Assembly (NCBI GenBank): GCA_030445275.1
Contig: JAUCSE010000039.1
Span: forward strand, 1-61,579
Direction of reading: 5' to 3'
Length of the DNA stretch: 61,579 nt
DNA from: Mucilaginibacter sp.
GTDB lineage: Bacteria; Bacteroidota; Bacteroidia; Sphingobacteriales; Sphingobacteriaceae
Part shown: positions 1 through 9,272 of the stretch, piece by piece
How the letters are laid out: every line of letters begins with the position of its first letter
How positions within the stretch are numbered: position 1 is the stretch's first letter
Position numbers and translations under genes: made by a program
The notes under the pieces: model-generated
The model's database searches: none
What the model saw: the letters and a program-made list of their open reading frames with translations, nothing else
Told to the model about the DNA's origin: nothing

Positions 1-39
1 CAAAATGAGTGTCATCAATGCCGTCAGAAACAAACTCAT
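1..39 (-). CDS. 5' end of a leftward gene, cut by window edge
   Basis: An ATG at 39 opens a leftward frame of 13 codons reaching the edge (MSLFLTALMTLIL), very hydrophobic like a signal peptide or first membrane helix. An in-frame stop at 66-64 lies just upstream, so the start must be close to here. Nothing more can be said about the product. It would be read in the same direction as the TetR gene at 394-1008 but is separated from it by a terminator, so it probably has its own promoter. Confidence 0.3.
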   Translation of the reverse strand, partial: MSLFLTALMTLIL

Positions 40-122
40 CCTACGAATATTCGCCTGCGTTAATCAAAATAGACCCTATGAAAAAAATTATCAGAAAGTA
101 GTTGCTTAAATCATAGAAATCG

Positions 123-145
123 AACGATAATGAGAAACTATCGTT
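123..145. promoter_or_regulatory. Inverted repeat upstream of the edge gene
   Basis: AACGATA at 123-129 faces TATCGTT at 139-145 with a 9-base gap; one more flanking pair matches if a mismatch is allowed. It lies about 85 bases before the start codon at 39. It could be an operator or a small hairpin. No regulator can be assigned. Confidence 0.25.
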
Positions 146-177
146 TGAAATGACATATTTTATTAACGCTTAAACAC

Positions 178-210
178 AAAAAAAGCAGAATGGAATGTTC
201 CATTCTGCTT
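178..210 (-). terminator. Rho-independent terminator downstream of tetR
   Basis: Perfect 13-bp inverted repeat, 183-195 and 198-210 (AAGCAGAATGGAA and its complement), followed in the minus direction by a run of T (A 178-184 on plus). It would end leftward transcripts from the TetR gene about 180 bases after its stop. No T run follows on plus. Confidence 0.75.
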
Positions 211-393
211 AAATCACTCTAAAACAATCACCTCTTATTAAATAGGAAGTTTCTTAAATAAGAATAAACAGAAACTTAATAGAATCTGTTATAATTATTT
301 GTTTGAGTAAAGGTATTTATAATATTCGTCTGCGAGATTATCTGCTCTTATTTTTTACCAATAACTGACAGTAAATCAGCTCGTAAAGCCTTA

Positions 394-1008
394 CTACATT
401 AGGCCTTTAATAAAAATATCAATGAGTAATAGTTTTTTGGTATGTATTCCTTCCAGGTGTTCTTTACGCGGAAAACTTACTTTCTTTTGTGATACAGAAC
501 CATCCCTTATACCTTGTAAGGCATCTAATAATAGGGTTATCAGCTCCTCTGGGTTAGTTACAGGCTTAATGGTACCACCTTCTATTTCTGCTTTTAAAGC
601 GTTGCTTAATAAGTTCAATTCGGCTAAATGAACCTGATCAACAATTTCCCAGATCATATCAGGCAGATTTTGCTCGTTAAGCCTGAAGAAGTCAAAGAAA
701 TTATAATTATTTACAATGAAGTCATGATTGGTATTGATCTGAAAAACAAAAGCTTCTTTTAAGCTGGTAAAAGTATCTGTCTTATCTTCTAACCCGTTAG
801 TGTAATCAATTGCAATCTTACGCATTACGGCAATATACAACTGGCTTTTATCGGGGAAATAATAATACAGCAAAGCTTTTGACATGGAAAGATCGCCGGC
901 AATTTCATTCATTGTGGTTTTTGAGTACCCATAATGTAAGAACCGTTGATAGGAGGCTTCTAATATTTTCTCTCTTTTTATATCCTGATGGTCATTCCCT
1001 GCAGCCAT
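394..1008 (-). CDS. TetR/AcrR family transcriptional regulator
   Basis: 204 aa, normal for the family. The N-terminal helix-turn-helix covers about residues 10-57 and ends in the typical recognition stretch SMSKALLYYYFPDK; the rest is an all-helical ligand and dimer domain with no clear relative. It is divergent from the MscS gene at 1194, and the 185-bp gap between them holds two inverted repeats that could be its operators, so control of itself and perhaps of mscS is plausible. The start at 1008 sits right beside a 14-bp AT palindrome. The effector is unknown. Confidence 0.85.
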   Translation of the reverse strand: MAAGNDHQDIKREKILEASYQRFLHYGYSKTTMNEIAGDLSMSKALLYYYFPDKSQLYIAVMRKIAIDYTNGLEDKTDTFTSLKEAFVFQINTNHDFIVNNYNFFDFFRLNEQNLPDMIWEIVDQVHLAELNLLSNALKAEIEGGTIKPVTNPEELITLLLDALQGIRDGSVSQKKVSFPRKEHLEGIHTKKLLLIDIFIKGLM

Positions 1009-1012
1009 TTGC

Positions 1013-1073
1013 TATATAATTATATAAAACTGTTTAAGCAATATGCGTAAGTCAAAAACTGAATTCCTGACTT
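1013..1073. promoter_or_regulatory. Two inverted repeats between tetR and mscS
   Basis: TATATAATTATATA at 1013-1026 is a perfect 14-bp palindrome directly before the TetR start codon. AAGTCA at 1049-1054 faces TGACTT at 1068-1073. TetR proteins usually bind such dyads in their own divergent promoter region, so either is a candidate operator. The first could instead be AT-rich promoter DNA. Confidence 0.4.
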
Positions 1074-1193
1074 TTTTAACAAAACTATCAAAAATTCTAT
1101 AAATATGTGTATTAGCCCCGTCACATTAGTAATTGGTTAAAACAATTTTACATTCCTACTATTTTTCAAGTAGCATTAAACCACAGATACACC

Positions 1194-2324
1194 ATGAACA
1201 TTGAAAACAAGTTACCCCCACACCTGCTTGAATTTTCGCAACGCATTCCCGCTTTTGTCTGGGATTTGATCATTACAGTAATTGCCATTTTGGTGGGCCT
1301 GATCATAAAGTTCATTGTTACAAATCTGTTTAAGTATTATGCAAAAAGAGAAACCTCCTATTCATTTTTCAGATCGGTCTTAGTTAACCTTGGCCCGGCC
1401 ACTACCTATTTTATTCCACTATTTCTGCTTAATTTATTTGTACCATTTATGCGAATGGATAAAGAGTACACAATTCCGCTGGATAAGACCATTGAAATAT
1501 TACTAACCATTTCATTTGCAGGCATATTGGTACGCTCTATAAGAATACTAGAGGATTACGTTTACCATACCTATGACCTGAATAAAGTCGATAATCTGAA
1601 AGAGCGAAAAATACGTACCCAGATTCAGTTTATGCGTAAGCTTTTAGTAGCCGTCATTATTTTTGTAACTATTGCCATTATCCTGCTGAGCTTTGAAAGC
1701 ATGCGTAAAATTGGGACAGGCTTACTAACCGGTGTAGGAATAGGCGGTATTATTGTAGGCTTTGCTGCTCAAACTTCATTGGGAAATCTACTGGCCGGTT
1801 TCCAGATTGCATTTACCCAACCCATACGGATTGATGATGTTCTGGTAGTGGAAGGCGAATGGGGACGTGTTGAAGAAATTACTCTAACCTACGTTGTTTT
1901 AAAGATATGGGATGAGCGAAGGCTTATTTTACCCATCAATTATTTTATTCAAAAGCCCTTTCAAAACTGGACGCGCACATCGGCCGACATATTAGGTACC
2001 GTATTTTTATACATGGATCATACCATTCCTATTGATGAAATCAGGAATGAGTTTGAAAGGCTCATTGTAAAAACACCATTGTGGGACAAACGGGTTAAAG
2101 TAGTGCAGGTAACCGATGTAAAAGAACATACTATTGAGATTCGTGTATTGATGAGTTCACGGACCTCATCAGAGGCGTTTGATTTGCGGTGTTACATTCG
2201 CGAAAACCTGATCACCTATATACAACGTAATTATCCCGGAAGTTTACCCAAAACACGAAACGACATTGGTAACCTTGAAAAGTACATTATGCCTAAAGCA
2301 ACTGGTAGTGATCAGCCTGCTTAA
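1194..2324 (+). CDS. Small-conductance mechanosensitive channel, MscS family
   Basis: 376 aa. Hydrophobic segments lie near residues 24-45, 60-85, 100-115 and 150-168. A glycine-rich pore helix follows at about 173-207 (GTGLLTGVGIGGIIVGFAAQ), then the soluble beta domain. This is the MscS arrangement: an inner-membrane channel that opens on membrane tension and releases solutes during osmotic downshock. It is longer at the N terminus than E. coli MscS (286 aa), with an extra pair of helices. It stands alone, with a bidirectional terminator behind it and a divergent TetR gene in front. Confidence 0.88.
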   Translation: MNIENKLPPHLLEFSQRIPAFVWDLIITVIAILVGLIIKFIVTNLFKYYAKRETSYSFFRSVLVNLGPATTYFIPLFLLNLFVPFMRMDKEYTIPLDKTIEILLTISFAGILVRSIRILEDYVYHTYDLNKVDNLKERKIRTQIQFMRKLLVAVIIFVTIAIILLSFESMRKIGTGLLTGVGIGGIIVGFAAQTSLGNLLAGFQIAFTQPIRIDDVLVVEGEWGRVEEITLTYVVLKIWDERRLILPINYFIQKPFQNWTRTSADILGTVFLYMDHTIPIDEIRNEFERLIVKTPLWDKRVKVVQVTDVKEHTIEIRVLMSSRTSSEAFDLRCYIRENLITYIQRNYPGSLPKTRNDIGNLEKYIMPKATGSDQPA

Positions 2325-2330
2325 AACACA

Positions 2331-2360
2331 AAAGCCGCAACCTGAATAGGATGCGGCTTT
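2331..2360. terminator. Bidirectional terminator between mscS and the efflux operon
   Basis: AAAGCCGCA (2331-2339) and TGCGGCTTT (2352-2360) form a GC-rich 9-bp stem with A and T flanks on both sides. It lies between two convergent genes and can serve both strands. Confidence 0.8.
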
Positions 2361-2378
2361 CTAATAAAGTTTATTAAT

Positions 2379-5300
2379 TTATACAGTTTCTGTTTCCAAC
2401 ACTTCTGTATGTTTTTCCACGTGCTGCTCACCAAAAAGTTTCCTTTTTATGTTATAGCGAATGATGTACATACAAGGCACCAGTATTAGTGTAATGATAG
2501 TTGCAAAGCCCAAACCGAAGATCATTGTCCAGGCCAAAGGACCCCAGAAAGCCACGTTATCACCACCAAAATGTATGTGTGGTTCAAAGTGAGTGAAGAG
2601 CCCCACAAAATCAATATTAAACCCAACAGCCAATGGTATTAAACCCAGTATGGCTGCAGTAGCAGTTAATAGTACCGGCGTCATACGGGTATGTCCGGCT
2701 TCAACCGCGGCATCATGCAGGTTGGCACCTTGCTCTATCAGCATATCGGTAAACTCAACCAGCAATATACCATTACGAACTACCACACCAGCCAGGGCTA
2801 TGATCCCCACACCGGTCATTACGATGGAAATGGTCATTTTAAATATGCTCACACCCAGGAATACGCCTATGATACTGAACAATATCTCACTGATGATAAT
2901 AAATGTTTTACCTATTGAATTAAACTGGATCATTAATATTACCAGGATCAACCCAAAAGATATAGCCAGCGCAGATAGTAGGAAATTCATGGCTTCTGCC
3001 TGATCTTCCTGACCGCCGCCCATTCTGATACTCACATTATCTGGTTTTTTAAAGTTATTGATAGCCTGCAATATATTGGCATTAACCTCATTGGCATTAA
3101 ATGGCTTTATAACATTTGAGCCTAAAGTAAGCACCCTTCTTTGTTGTTTACGCTTAATATTACTGAAGGTGGTGGTATATCTTATATCAGTAAATGCTGA
3201 TATAGGCACCTGTCTTATTGCCCCACCTGTCGCGATATCTCTAAAAGTGATCTTTAAGTTTTTCATCGCATCCAAATCACTCCGCTGACTTTCTAAAGCA
3301 CGCACTTTAATCTGGTAATCATCCTCTTTCGTATTTCTAAAATCAGCCGCCTTTGTACCGAAAATAGCAGTACCCAATGCCTGTGTTATTTGACCAGAAC
3401 TTATTCCTTCGCGGTTTGCACGCTCCCTGTCAATATCAAATACCACTTCTGGCTTATCACTTTGCACATCGGCAGTTAAGCTTTCAATACCTGCAATGTT
3501 TTGTTTAGCGAGATAACTTTTCAAGCGATCGCCTGTTTTTACCAGCGTATCCAAATTATCACCAATTATTTCAATACTGATATCTTTTTGTACCGGTGGC
3601 CCGCTGTTTTCCTGGGTAACTGCAATTTTAGCTCCCGGGATACCCTGAACAGCGTTGCGTATATTGGCTAATACCTTTTTGGTATCCTTTCCATTACGTT
3701 TGCCAAACTCAACAAAGGCCACAGTTACTTTACCTTTATTTTCATAATCGCCCTGATCTTCGTCCTGAGGGTCAGTAACGCTCTTAGTAACGTTTGATAT
3801 TACAGACGATACGATGTCCTTATCCGGTTCCACTACTTGTGCAACGCGTTGTTCCAGTTTTTTGGTAACCTCATTAGTATAGGCCTGATCGGTACCAATT
3901 GGTAAGGTCAAGTACACATACACGAAGTTTGGATCGCCCGAAGGGAAAAACTCAACCTTTGGCGAGCGTATCACCATGAACACAATGGTAAATATGAACA
4001 ACACTATTGTGCCCATTAATATAGTAACAGGTCTGCGTACGGCTCTTTCCAGCCATCTTGCATACCAGCGCTGGAAACGGGGCCAGGCATTTTTCTGGAA
4101 CCTGTCAATCACCCTTAATAAAACAAAATGATTTAACAGGTACAATATGATAGCCAATACCATAAAATTACCTACACCAACGTTGATCAGGTATCCGAGT
4201 ACAGTAGCTCCAATCAAATATAATAGGACACGAACTGTTTTTTTATCAAATCTGGGATTGTCATGTTCACCCTCGTGATGTGCCTTCATGAAATCAACCG
4301 CAAACACCGGGTTAATAATATAAGCCACTACTAACGATGCCAGTAAGGTAATGATCAGCGTTATAGGCAAAAAGAACATAAAATGACCTATCAAGCTATT
4401 CCAGAATGCCAAAGGCACAAATGGGGCCAGCGTAGTCATGGTACCTGAAAATACCGGCAAAAACACCTCGCCAGCGGCCATTTTAGCGGCTTGTTTTATG
4501 GGCACCTTTCCATTGGCAAAAATACGGTGTGTGTTTTCAATTACCACAATGGCATCATCCACCACAATACCCAGTGCCAGCAGGAACGAGAACAGCACAA
4601 TCATATTCAACGTAAAACCTATAGCCGGCATGATCAGGAATGCAATAAAGCAGGAAAGCGGAACTGACAAGGCCACAAATATGGCGTTGGTACTCCCCAT
4701 AAAAAACATCAGGATAATAGTTACCAGCAAAAAGCCAATTACAATAGTATTGATCAGGTCATTTAGCGTGGTACGGGTTTTATCAGACTGATCACCGGTC
4801 ACTACAATGTTTAGTCCTTTCGGAAAATCTGTTTTTTGTTTAAGCTTGATCAGATTGTTAATTTTATCTGAGGCTTCAATCAGATTCTCTCCTGCCCTTT
4901 TGCTAATATTTAACGTAATTACGTTTTTAAAATCCTTTTGTTCATTTGTTTTTAAGCGGGCATAACTTTCCTGCTCCAGGAATGAGTCCTTTACCTCGGC
5001 AATGTCCCTTAAATAAACTGCACGCCCTGTTGGGTTTCTGATAACCATAGCGGCTACCTCATCAGCATTCTTGAAATCCTTTTTAATATCAATGGCCCGG
5101 CGTATACCATCTGTTTTTACAGTACCGGCAGATGCCAGGATGTTTTCATTGCCAACAGCATTGGTAATATCCGTAAAACTTAGCTGTGCCGCCGCCATTT
5201 TGTTCATATCAACATTGATTTGAATTTCTGGGGTAAGCGCGCCAATTTCTTCTACTTTTGAAATTTCTTTATAACTTTCAATCTCATCTTTTAAGTTATC

Positions 5301-5798
5301 AGCATATTCCTTTAACTTTTTTAGATCATAATCTCCTGAAAGATTAATATAAAGTATTGGAAGATCAGCAACATTAATATCTGTTACTGTTGATTCTTTA
5401 AGGTTATTATCTCCTTGTGGCAAATCAGGTTTTGCTTTATCAACAGCTTCCTTTACATCCTGCTTTGCATCCCTTATCTTCACATCAGCATTAAACTCAG
5501 CTGTGATAAATGATACATTCTGCGAAGAGTTTGAGGTAACTTTTTTAAGGCCTTTTAATGATTTTAATTGCTTTTCAATTTGCCTGGTAACCAGGTTCTC
5601 AATATTCTGGGGAGATTGCCCCAGAAACTGAGTGGTTACAAACACTTTTGACTGTGCTATATCCGGAAAATTCTCTTTCGGTAACCGGTTATAGCTTACC
5701 AGCCCTAATACCGTAACCAAAAATATGAGTACGTAAATGGCAGTTTTGTTATCAATGGACCAACTTGAGGGCCCAAATTCTTTATTCAGATCTTTCAT
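2379..5798 (-). CDS. RND efflux pump permease, AcrB/MdtC-like
   Basis: 1139 aa inner-membrane proton/drug antiporter. TM1 is near residues 17-37, two large periplasmic porter loops are present, and the proton-relay motif GIVVDDAIVVIENTHR has its two Asp near 414-415. It exports small hydrophobic compounds through the adaptor and outer-membrane channel encoded just upstream; the gaps to its operon partners are short (24 bp to the adaptor gene). It is about 90 residues longer than AcrB. Part of the excess is an extra hydrophobic stretch near 525-570, between the two transmembrane halves. The substrate is unknown. It is the last gene of the operon, before a terminator. Confidence 0.93.
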   Translation of the reverse strand: MKDLNKEFGPSSWSIDNKTAIYVLIFLVTVLGLVSYNRLPKENFPDIAQSKVFVTTQFLGQSPQNIENLVTRQIEKQLKSLKGLKKVTSNSSQNVSFITAEFNADVKIRDAKQDVKEAVDKAKPDLPQGDNNLKESTVTDINVADLPILYINLSGDYDLKKLKEYADNLKDEIESYKEISKVEEIGALTPEIQINVDMNKMAAAQLSFTDITNAVGNENILASAGTVKTDGIRRAIDIKKDFKNADEVAAMVIRNPTGRAVYLRDIAEVKDSFLEQESYARLKTNEQKDFKNVITLNISKRAGENLIEASDKINNLIKLKQKTDFPKGLNIVVTGDQSDKTRTTLNDLINTIVIGFLLVTIILMFFMGSTNAIFVALSVPLSCFIAFLIMPAIGFTLNMIVLFSFLLALGIVVDDAIVVIENTHRIFANGKVPIKQAAKMAAGEVFLPVFSGTMTTLAPFVPLAFWNSLIGHFMFFLPITLIITLLASLVVAYIINPVFAVDFMKAHHEGEHDNPRFDKKTVRVLLYLIGATVLGYLINVGVGNFMVLAIILYLLNHFVLLRVIDRFQKNAWPRFQRWYARWLERAVRRPVTILMGTIVLFIFTIVFMVIRSPKVEFFPSGDPNFVYVYLTLPIGTDQAYTNEVTKKLEQRVAQVVEPDKDIVSSVISNVTKSVTDPQDEDQGDYENKGKVTVAFVEFGKRNGKDTKKVLANIRNAVQGIPGAKIAVTQENSGPPVQKDISIEIIGDNLDTLVKTGDRLKSYLAKQNIAGIESLTADVQSDKPEVVFDIDRERANREGISSGQITQALGTAIFGTKAADFRNTKEDDYQIKVRALESQRSDLDAMKNLKITFRDIATGGAIRQVPISAFTDIRYTTTFSNIKRKQQRRVLTLGSNVIKPFNANEVNANILQAINNFKKPDNVSIRMGGGQEDQAEAMNFLLSALAISFGLILVILMIQFNSIGKTFIIISEILFSIIGVFLGVSIFKMTISIVMTGVGIIALAGVVVRNGILLVEFTDMLIEQGANLHDAAVEAGHTRMTPVLLTATAAILGLIPLAVGFNIDFVGLFTHFEPHIHFGGDNVAFWGPLAWTMIFGLGFATIITLILVPCMYIIRYNIKRKLFGEQHVEKHTEVLETETV

Positions 5799-5822
5799 AA
5801 TTAATAGATCAAATGTTAATAA

Positions 5823-6926
5823 TTAATTAGCAGACTGTAATACTTTAACTTTATCGCCATCCTCAATTTCGGTAGCTCCTTCGGTAATCACTTGATCGCC
5901 GTTATTTAACCCTGATAAAATTTCTGTATTGCCACCATAAGTTGTTCCTGATTTAACAGTAACTTTTTTGGCAATTCCATTTTGATTAAGATAAACATAA
6001 TCACCTGCTTCTGATTTCAAAATTGCCTTAACAGGCACCACAAGGGCATTTGCTTTGGTATAATTAGCTATTTGAATAATGGCTGTCATGTTTGGGCGTA
6101 AGGTTTTACGCATCGGCAATTTGATCTCCACACCAAAACTGCGTGATGAGGGGTCAATAACCTTGGCTGCAAAAGTTACCGTTGTAATTAACGAATCCTT
6201 AGCATCAGGTACCAATATTTTCACCTGATTACCTGTATTTACACTGCCTGCATATGATTCAGGCACATCCGCCTTAACTTTCAAAATATCGGCGTTTACT
6301 ACACGTATACCTGTTTGGGGGGTAGCAACCTGTCCAAGTTTAAGATCCATCTGATCTACAGTACCATTTATAGGTGATACAATACGGTATAGGCTGGCTT
6401 GTTGTTTTAAACCGGCCAAAGCTTTCTTGGCAGTTTGTAGTGTTGTTTGCGCTTGTAAAAACTGAACCTCAGTACCAATTTTTTGATCCCATAAATTTTT
6501 CTGACGCTGAAATAATGTTTCGTCTAAATCCACCTGGGCAGCACTTTGTGCTATATTTTGTCGCAGCACATTGTCATCAAGCTGTGCAAGTGTTTGGCCT
6601 TTACTTACATGCTGGCCAGGTTTTACATAAAGACCGGTAATTACAGCCTGTGCCTGTGGGTAAGCTGTTACGTTATCCTGTGCATCAATTTTTCCCTGTA
6701 GCTGAACATAATTGGTAAACTGGGCCGGTTTTATAGCAACAGTGCTTACATCAGTAGATTTAGTAGAATCTTTTGAACCAACTTCGGTCTGTAATTTGGC
6801 GATTTTTGAATTCAGATCGGCCTGTTGCTTTTTCAGATCGGCCAGCTCTGCGGTTTTATCTTTAGGTTGTTTATTTGAGCAAGCCGCTAAAAATAGGAAA
6901 GCTGGTATGTATAATATTTTTTTCAT
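5823..6926 (-). CDS. RND efflux periplasmic adaptor (HlyD/AcrA family) lipoprotein
   Basis: 367 aa. A lipoprotein signal ends at LAAC, so Cys16 is the likely lipid anchor. A short heptad-rich coiled coil (about 24-52) comes before the usual fold: a split lipoyl-like domain around a hairpin (about 80-190), then beta-barrel and membrane-proximal domains (VSKGQTLAQLDD, LNNGDQVITEG). It links the permease gene downstream to the TolC-like channel gene upstream in a tripartite pump. The coiled coil just after the lipid anchor is not part of classic AcrA. Position and family make the role fairly certain. Confidence 0.92.
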   Translation of the reverse strand: MKKILYIPAFLFLAACSNKQPKDKTAELADLKKQQADLNSKIAKLQTEVGSKDSTKSTDVSTVAIKPAQFTNYVQLQGKIDAQDNVTAYPQAQAVITGLYVKPGQHVSKGQTLAQLDDNVLRQNIAQSAAQVDLDETLFQRQKNLWDQKIGTEVQFLQAQTTLQTAKKALAGLKQQASLYRIVSPINGTVDQMDLKLGQVATPQTGIRVVNADILKVKADVPESYAGSVNTGNQVKILVPDAKDSLITTVTFAAKVIDPSSRSFGVEIKLPMRKTLRPNMTAIIQIANYTKANALVVPVKAILKSEAGDYVYLNQNGIAKKVTVKSGTTYGGNTEILSGLNNGDQVITEGATEIEDGDKVKVLQSAN

Positions 6927-6960
6927 GTCTTTTTATTATATAGTAGGTTTAGTTAATGTA

Positions 6961-8310
6961 TTATTTAATGCGGCCATATGCTTTATCAAGATCAACCTTG
7001 CTAACAAGGGCATCATAAAGGCCTTGTATATATTTATTATCAGCATCTTCAAGCGAGGTTTGAGCTTGCGTTACTTCGATGCTGGAACCTACCCCCTGTT
7101 GATACTTTATTTTTGAAACCCGTAATACTTCTTGTGCAAGAGTCTGATTTTGTTTTTGATTATTTAATGTTTGTAAACCATTAACATAGGTAACTGTGGC
7201 ACTATTAGCCTGCAGTTTTAATGCATTTTTGGCATTATCCAGATCATTTTGAGATTTTAACACTGTAATTTTTGATTGCCGAACCTGGTTTATACGTTGG
7301 CCACCACTAAATATGGGTACGTTTAAAGTGAGCCCTACATAACTTTGTGGAAAGGTTTTTTTATACAAGTTACTAAAATTATTATCCTGATAGGATGATA
7401 CATAGCTGGCATTAGCCGTTAACGTTGGTAAAAAATGTGATTTCTTAAGCTTCAGATCCAATTCATTGATCTTTATAGATGTTTCCAGTAAGTTGTACTC
7501 AATCCGGTTATGATAAAATGAGGTATCAGCTGGCAGATCAGCAGTATTATCCAATTTTATATCCTCCAGTTTATCTCTTAAAGTAAGATTATTCTCAATA
7601 GGCATTCCCATTTGAAATTTTAGTACCTGGTAGTTTAGCGCCAGTAAACGGATGGTATTTTCGCGACTGGTTACCAGGTTGTTATACTGAACTGTAATGC
7701 GGTCAACATCAATCTTTTCAACAAAACCTTGTTTATTTTGCTGTACGGTTTCGTCAAATTGCTGTTTTAGTTGTTTAATATTTGCATCCAGCAATCTTAA
7801 TTGCTCATTGCTAACCAAAACCTGATAATAAGCCTTAGTTACATTAACATTAGCTTCAATACGTGAACGGGTATAACTCCTGGCCGAAAGTTCTTTATAG
7901 GTTTTAGATGCCTTTAAACCCACCAGGTAGCTGCCATCAAAAAGTATCTGACTGGCAGTAACGCCTAAATTTGATTGATATTTAACCCCAAATTGAAGGG
8001 GAACAAAAGTACCTGCCGGTTGCCCCAGGAACTCACCGGGTATTAAAGTTGTGGGTATCTTTAAATAATCCTGAAAAGAGGCTGATCCGTTTATTTGCGG
8101 TAAACCTATCCCTGTAGTTTCCTTAACTTTATATTCCGCGCTTTTAATATCAAGTTTAGCATTTACAACCGAATCCTGATGTTCATAAGCATAGTTTACA
8201 CACTCCTGGATGCTAAAATTATACGTTTGATTATTGGGTGGCGAATCTTGCGCGTAGCTTTTAAAGGCTAAGGCACAAAATACAGTTGCCGTAAAAAGTA
8301 AATATTTCAT
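6961..8310 (-). CDS. TolC-family outer-membrane efflux channel
   Basis: Two internally similar helix-rich outer-membrane efflux repeats make up about 450 aa. I place the start at ATG 8310, giving MKYLLFTATVFCALAFKSYA, a good signal peptide; the open frame runs 10 codons further upstream to 8340, but those residues would precede and spoil the signal. It forms the outer-membrane exit duct of the tripartite pump encoded with the next two genes. The gap to the adaptor gene is 34 bp, so co-transcription is expected. Confidence 0.9.
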   Translation of the reverse strand: MKYLLFTATVFCALAFKSYAQDSPPNNQTYNFSIQECVNYAYEHQDSVVNAKLDIKSAEYKVKETTGIGLPQINGSASFQDYLKIPTTLIPGEFLGQPAGTFVPLQFGVKYQSNLGVTASQILFDGSYLVGLKASKTYKELSARSYTRSRIEANVNVTKAYYQVLVSNEQLRLLDANIKQLKQQFDETVQQNKQGFVEKIDVDRITVQYNNLVTSRENTIRLLALNYQVLKFQMGMPIENNLTLRDKLEDIKLDNTADLPADTSFYHNRIEYNLLETSIKINELDLKLKKSHFLPTLTANASYVSSYQDNNFSNLYKKTFPQSYVGLTLNVPIFSGGQRINQVRQSKITVLKSQNDLDNAKNALKLQANSATVTYVNGLQTLNNQKQNQTLAQEVLRVSKIKYQQGVGSSIEVTQAQTSLEDADNKYIQGLYDALVSKVDLDKAYGRIK

Positions 8311-8403
8311 TTTATATACTATAGTTGGGTTATTGTTCAATTAATTATAAGTTAATCCAAAAGTGACATCTGGTAATGACAGCCCTATGTCAGCAGTGTT
8401 TAT

Positions 8404-9015
8404 TTATTCTTCGTGTATATTTTTATACTGGTTTAAAAGTTTATACCCCTTAAGCGTGCATATACCATAATTAAAATGTTCTATAAACTGCATCTGTATT
8501 TTCCAGGTGTTAAACTCTCCTACTGGAAAAATTTCGGTATTAAAACCAAGCTCAACCTGGTTTACCCTCATCCTTGCCATGATCTTTACGTCAATATCTG
8601 TCCGGATGTAACCTTGCATAATACCTTTTGTTAAAAGATCCTCCATAGTACTGATCAAAACCTCGGCTTTAAACTTTTGAAAACCGGCCCAGGCCTCTGG
8701 ATGATATTTTTGCATATCATGTATCACTGTTGGATTGATCTTTGAAAGTACTTCTTCTGAGCATTTCATCATATTGATCATTTCTTCTATTACATTTTCT
8801 GATTGGCCAATGATATCGGCCATCTGCTCTTCATCCTCCTTCAATCTTTTTTCAAGGGTTGCAGTAACCAGTTCATTCTTATCCTTAAAAAACTGGTAAA
8901 TAGTTTTCTTTGACATACCCAAATGTTTGGCTATATCATCCATAGTGATGCTTTTGATACCGGCTCTTAAAAACAACTCCAGGCTGCCTTGTAATATTCG
9001 CTCTAATTGACTCAT
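8404..9015 (-). CDS. TetR-family repressor of the efflux operon
   Basis: 203 aa. HTH at about residues 4-50, with SITMDDIAKHLGMSKKTIYQ as the core. It is the first gene of the tetR-tolC-hlyD-acrB run, 93 bp before tolC. A promoter of Bacteroidota type and an inverted repeat lie directly before the start at 9015, so autoregulation of the pump operon by ligand-relieved repression is the natural reading. The drug or metabolite sensed cannot be told. It is not closely similar to the TetR protein at 394-1008. Confidence 0.88.
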   Translation of the reverse strand: MSQLERILQGSLELFLRAGIKSITMDDIAKHLGMSKKTIYQFFKDKNELVTATLEKRLKEDEEQMADIIGQSENVIEEMINMMKCSEEVLSKINPTVIHDMQKYHPEAWAGFQKFKAEVLISTMEDLLTKGIMQGYIRTDIDVKIMARMRVNQVELGFNTEIFPVGEFNTWKIQMQFIEHFNYGICTLKGYKLLNQYKNIHEE

Positions 9016-9028
9016 TGACTATCCGGGT

Positions 9029-9065
9029 CAAAACTAAGGAAACATTTTTTGATTTCAAAGTTTCC
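9029..9065 (-). promoter_or_regulatory. Promoter and candidate operator of the efflux operon
   Basis: Read on minus: TTG (9058-9056), 19 bases, then TAGTTTTG (9036-9029), matching the Bacteroidota primary sigma consensus TTTG/TAnnTTTG with the usual spacing. The start codon follows after 13 bases. GGAAAC (9038-9043) and GTTTCC (9060-9065) flank the spacer as an inverted repeat and could be the TetR operator. Confidence 0.7.
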
Positions 9066-9083
9066 AAAGGGAAATAAGTATTC

Positions 9084-9240
9084 AATGTGCAAATTACAGA
9101 TGCGCAGGTGTGCAGATTGAAAATATGTTTCAATTTACAGGGCTAATCATCTGCACATCTGTAATTTGCACATTCGCACATCTATCATCTGCACATCTAA
9201 AATTTGCATATCTGCACATCCATCATCAGCACATCTAATT
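9084..9240. repeat. Word-repeat block with inverted and tandem parts before purB
   Basis: A 19-bp perfect inverted repeat (9084-9102 against 9156-9174; begins AATGTGCAAATTACAGATG) overlaps a degenerate 38-bp tandem repeat. Its units are 9146-9183, 9184-9221 and a partial one at 9222-9240, built from the words ATCTGCACATCT and AATTTGCA. There are no unique spacers, so it is not a CRISPR. It fills the space between the divergent efflux operon and purB and ends 4 bases before the purB -7 box. Confidence 0.85.
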
Positions 9241-9243
9241 TCT

Positions 9244-9251
9244 TATCTTTG
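9244..9251 (+). promoter_or_regulatory. purB -7 promoter element
   Basis: TATCTTTG fits TAnnTTTG and lies 21 bases before the ATG at 9273. No clear TTG at the right distance upstream is seen, because that DNA is occupied by the tandem word repeats. Confidence 0.55.
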
Positions 9252-9272
9252 CAAAAATTTATAAGATCAACC

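Noticed and set aside
2593..3003. 136-aa plus-strand frame inside the RND permease gene
   Set aside because: It lies wholly antisense to a long conserved gene, with odd composition rich in Ser, Thr and Pro; it is a shadow frame.
9146..9240. Tandem 38-bp units resembling a CRISPR array
   Set aside because: The units are directly adjacent and degenerate, without distinct spacers, and no cas genes are present.
9204..9272. N-terminal extension of PurB from an upstream ATG
   Set aside because: Those codons are made of intergenic repeat words and would lie upstream of the likely transcription start.
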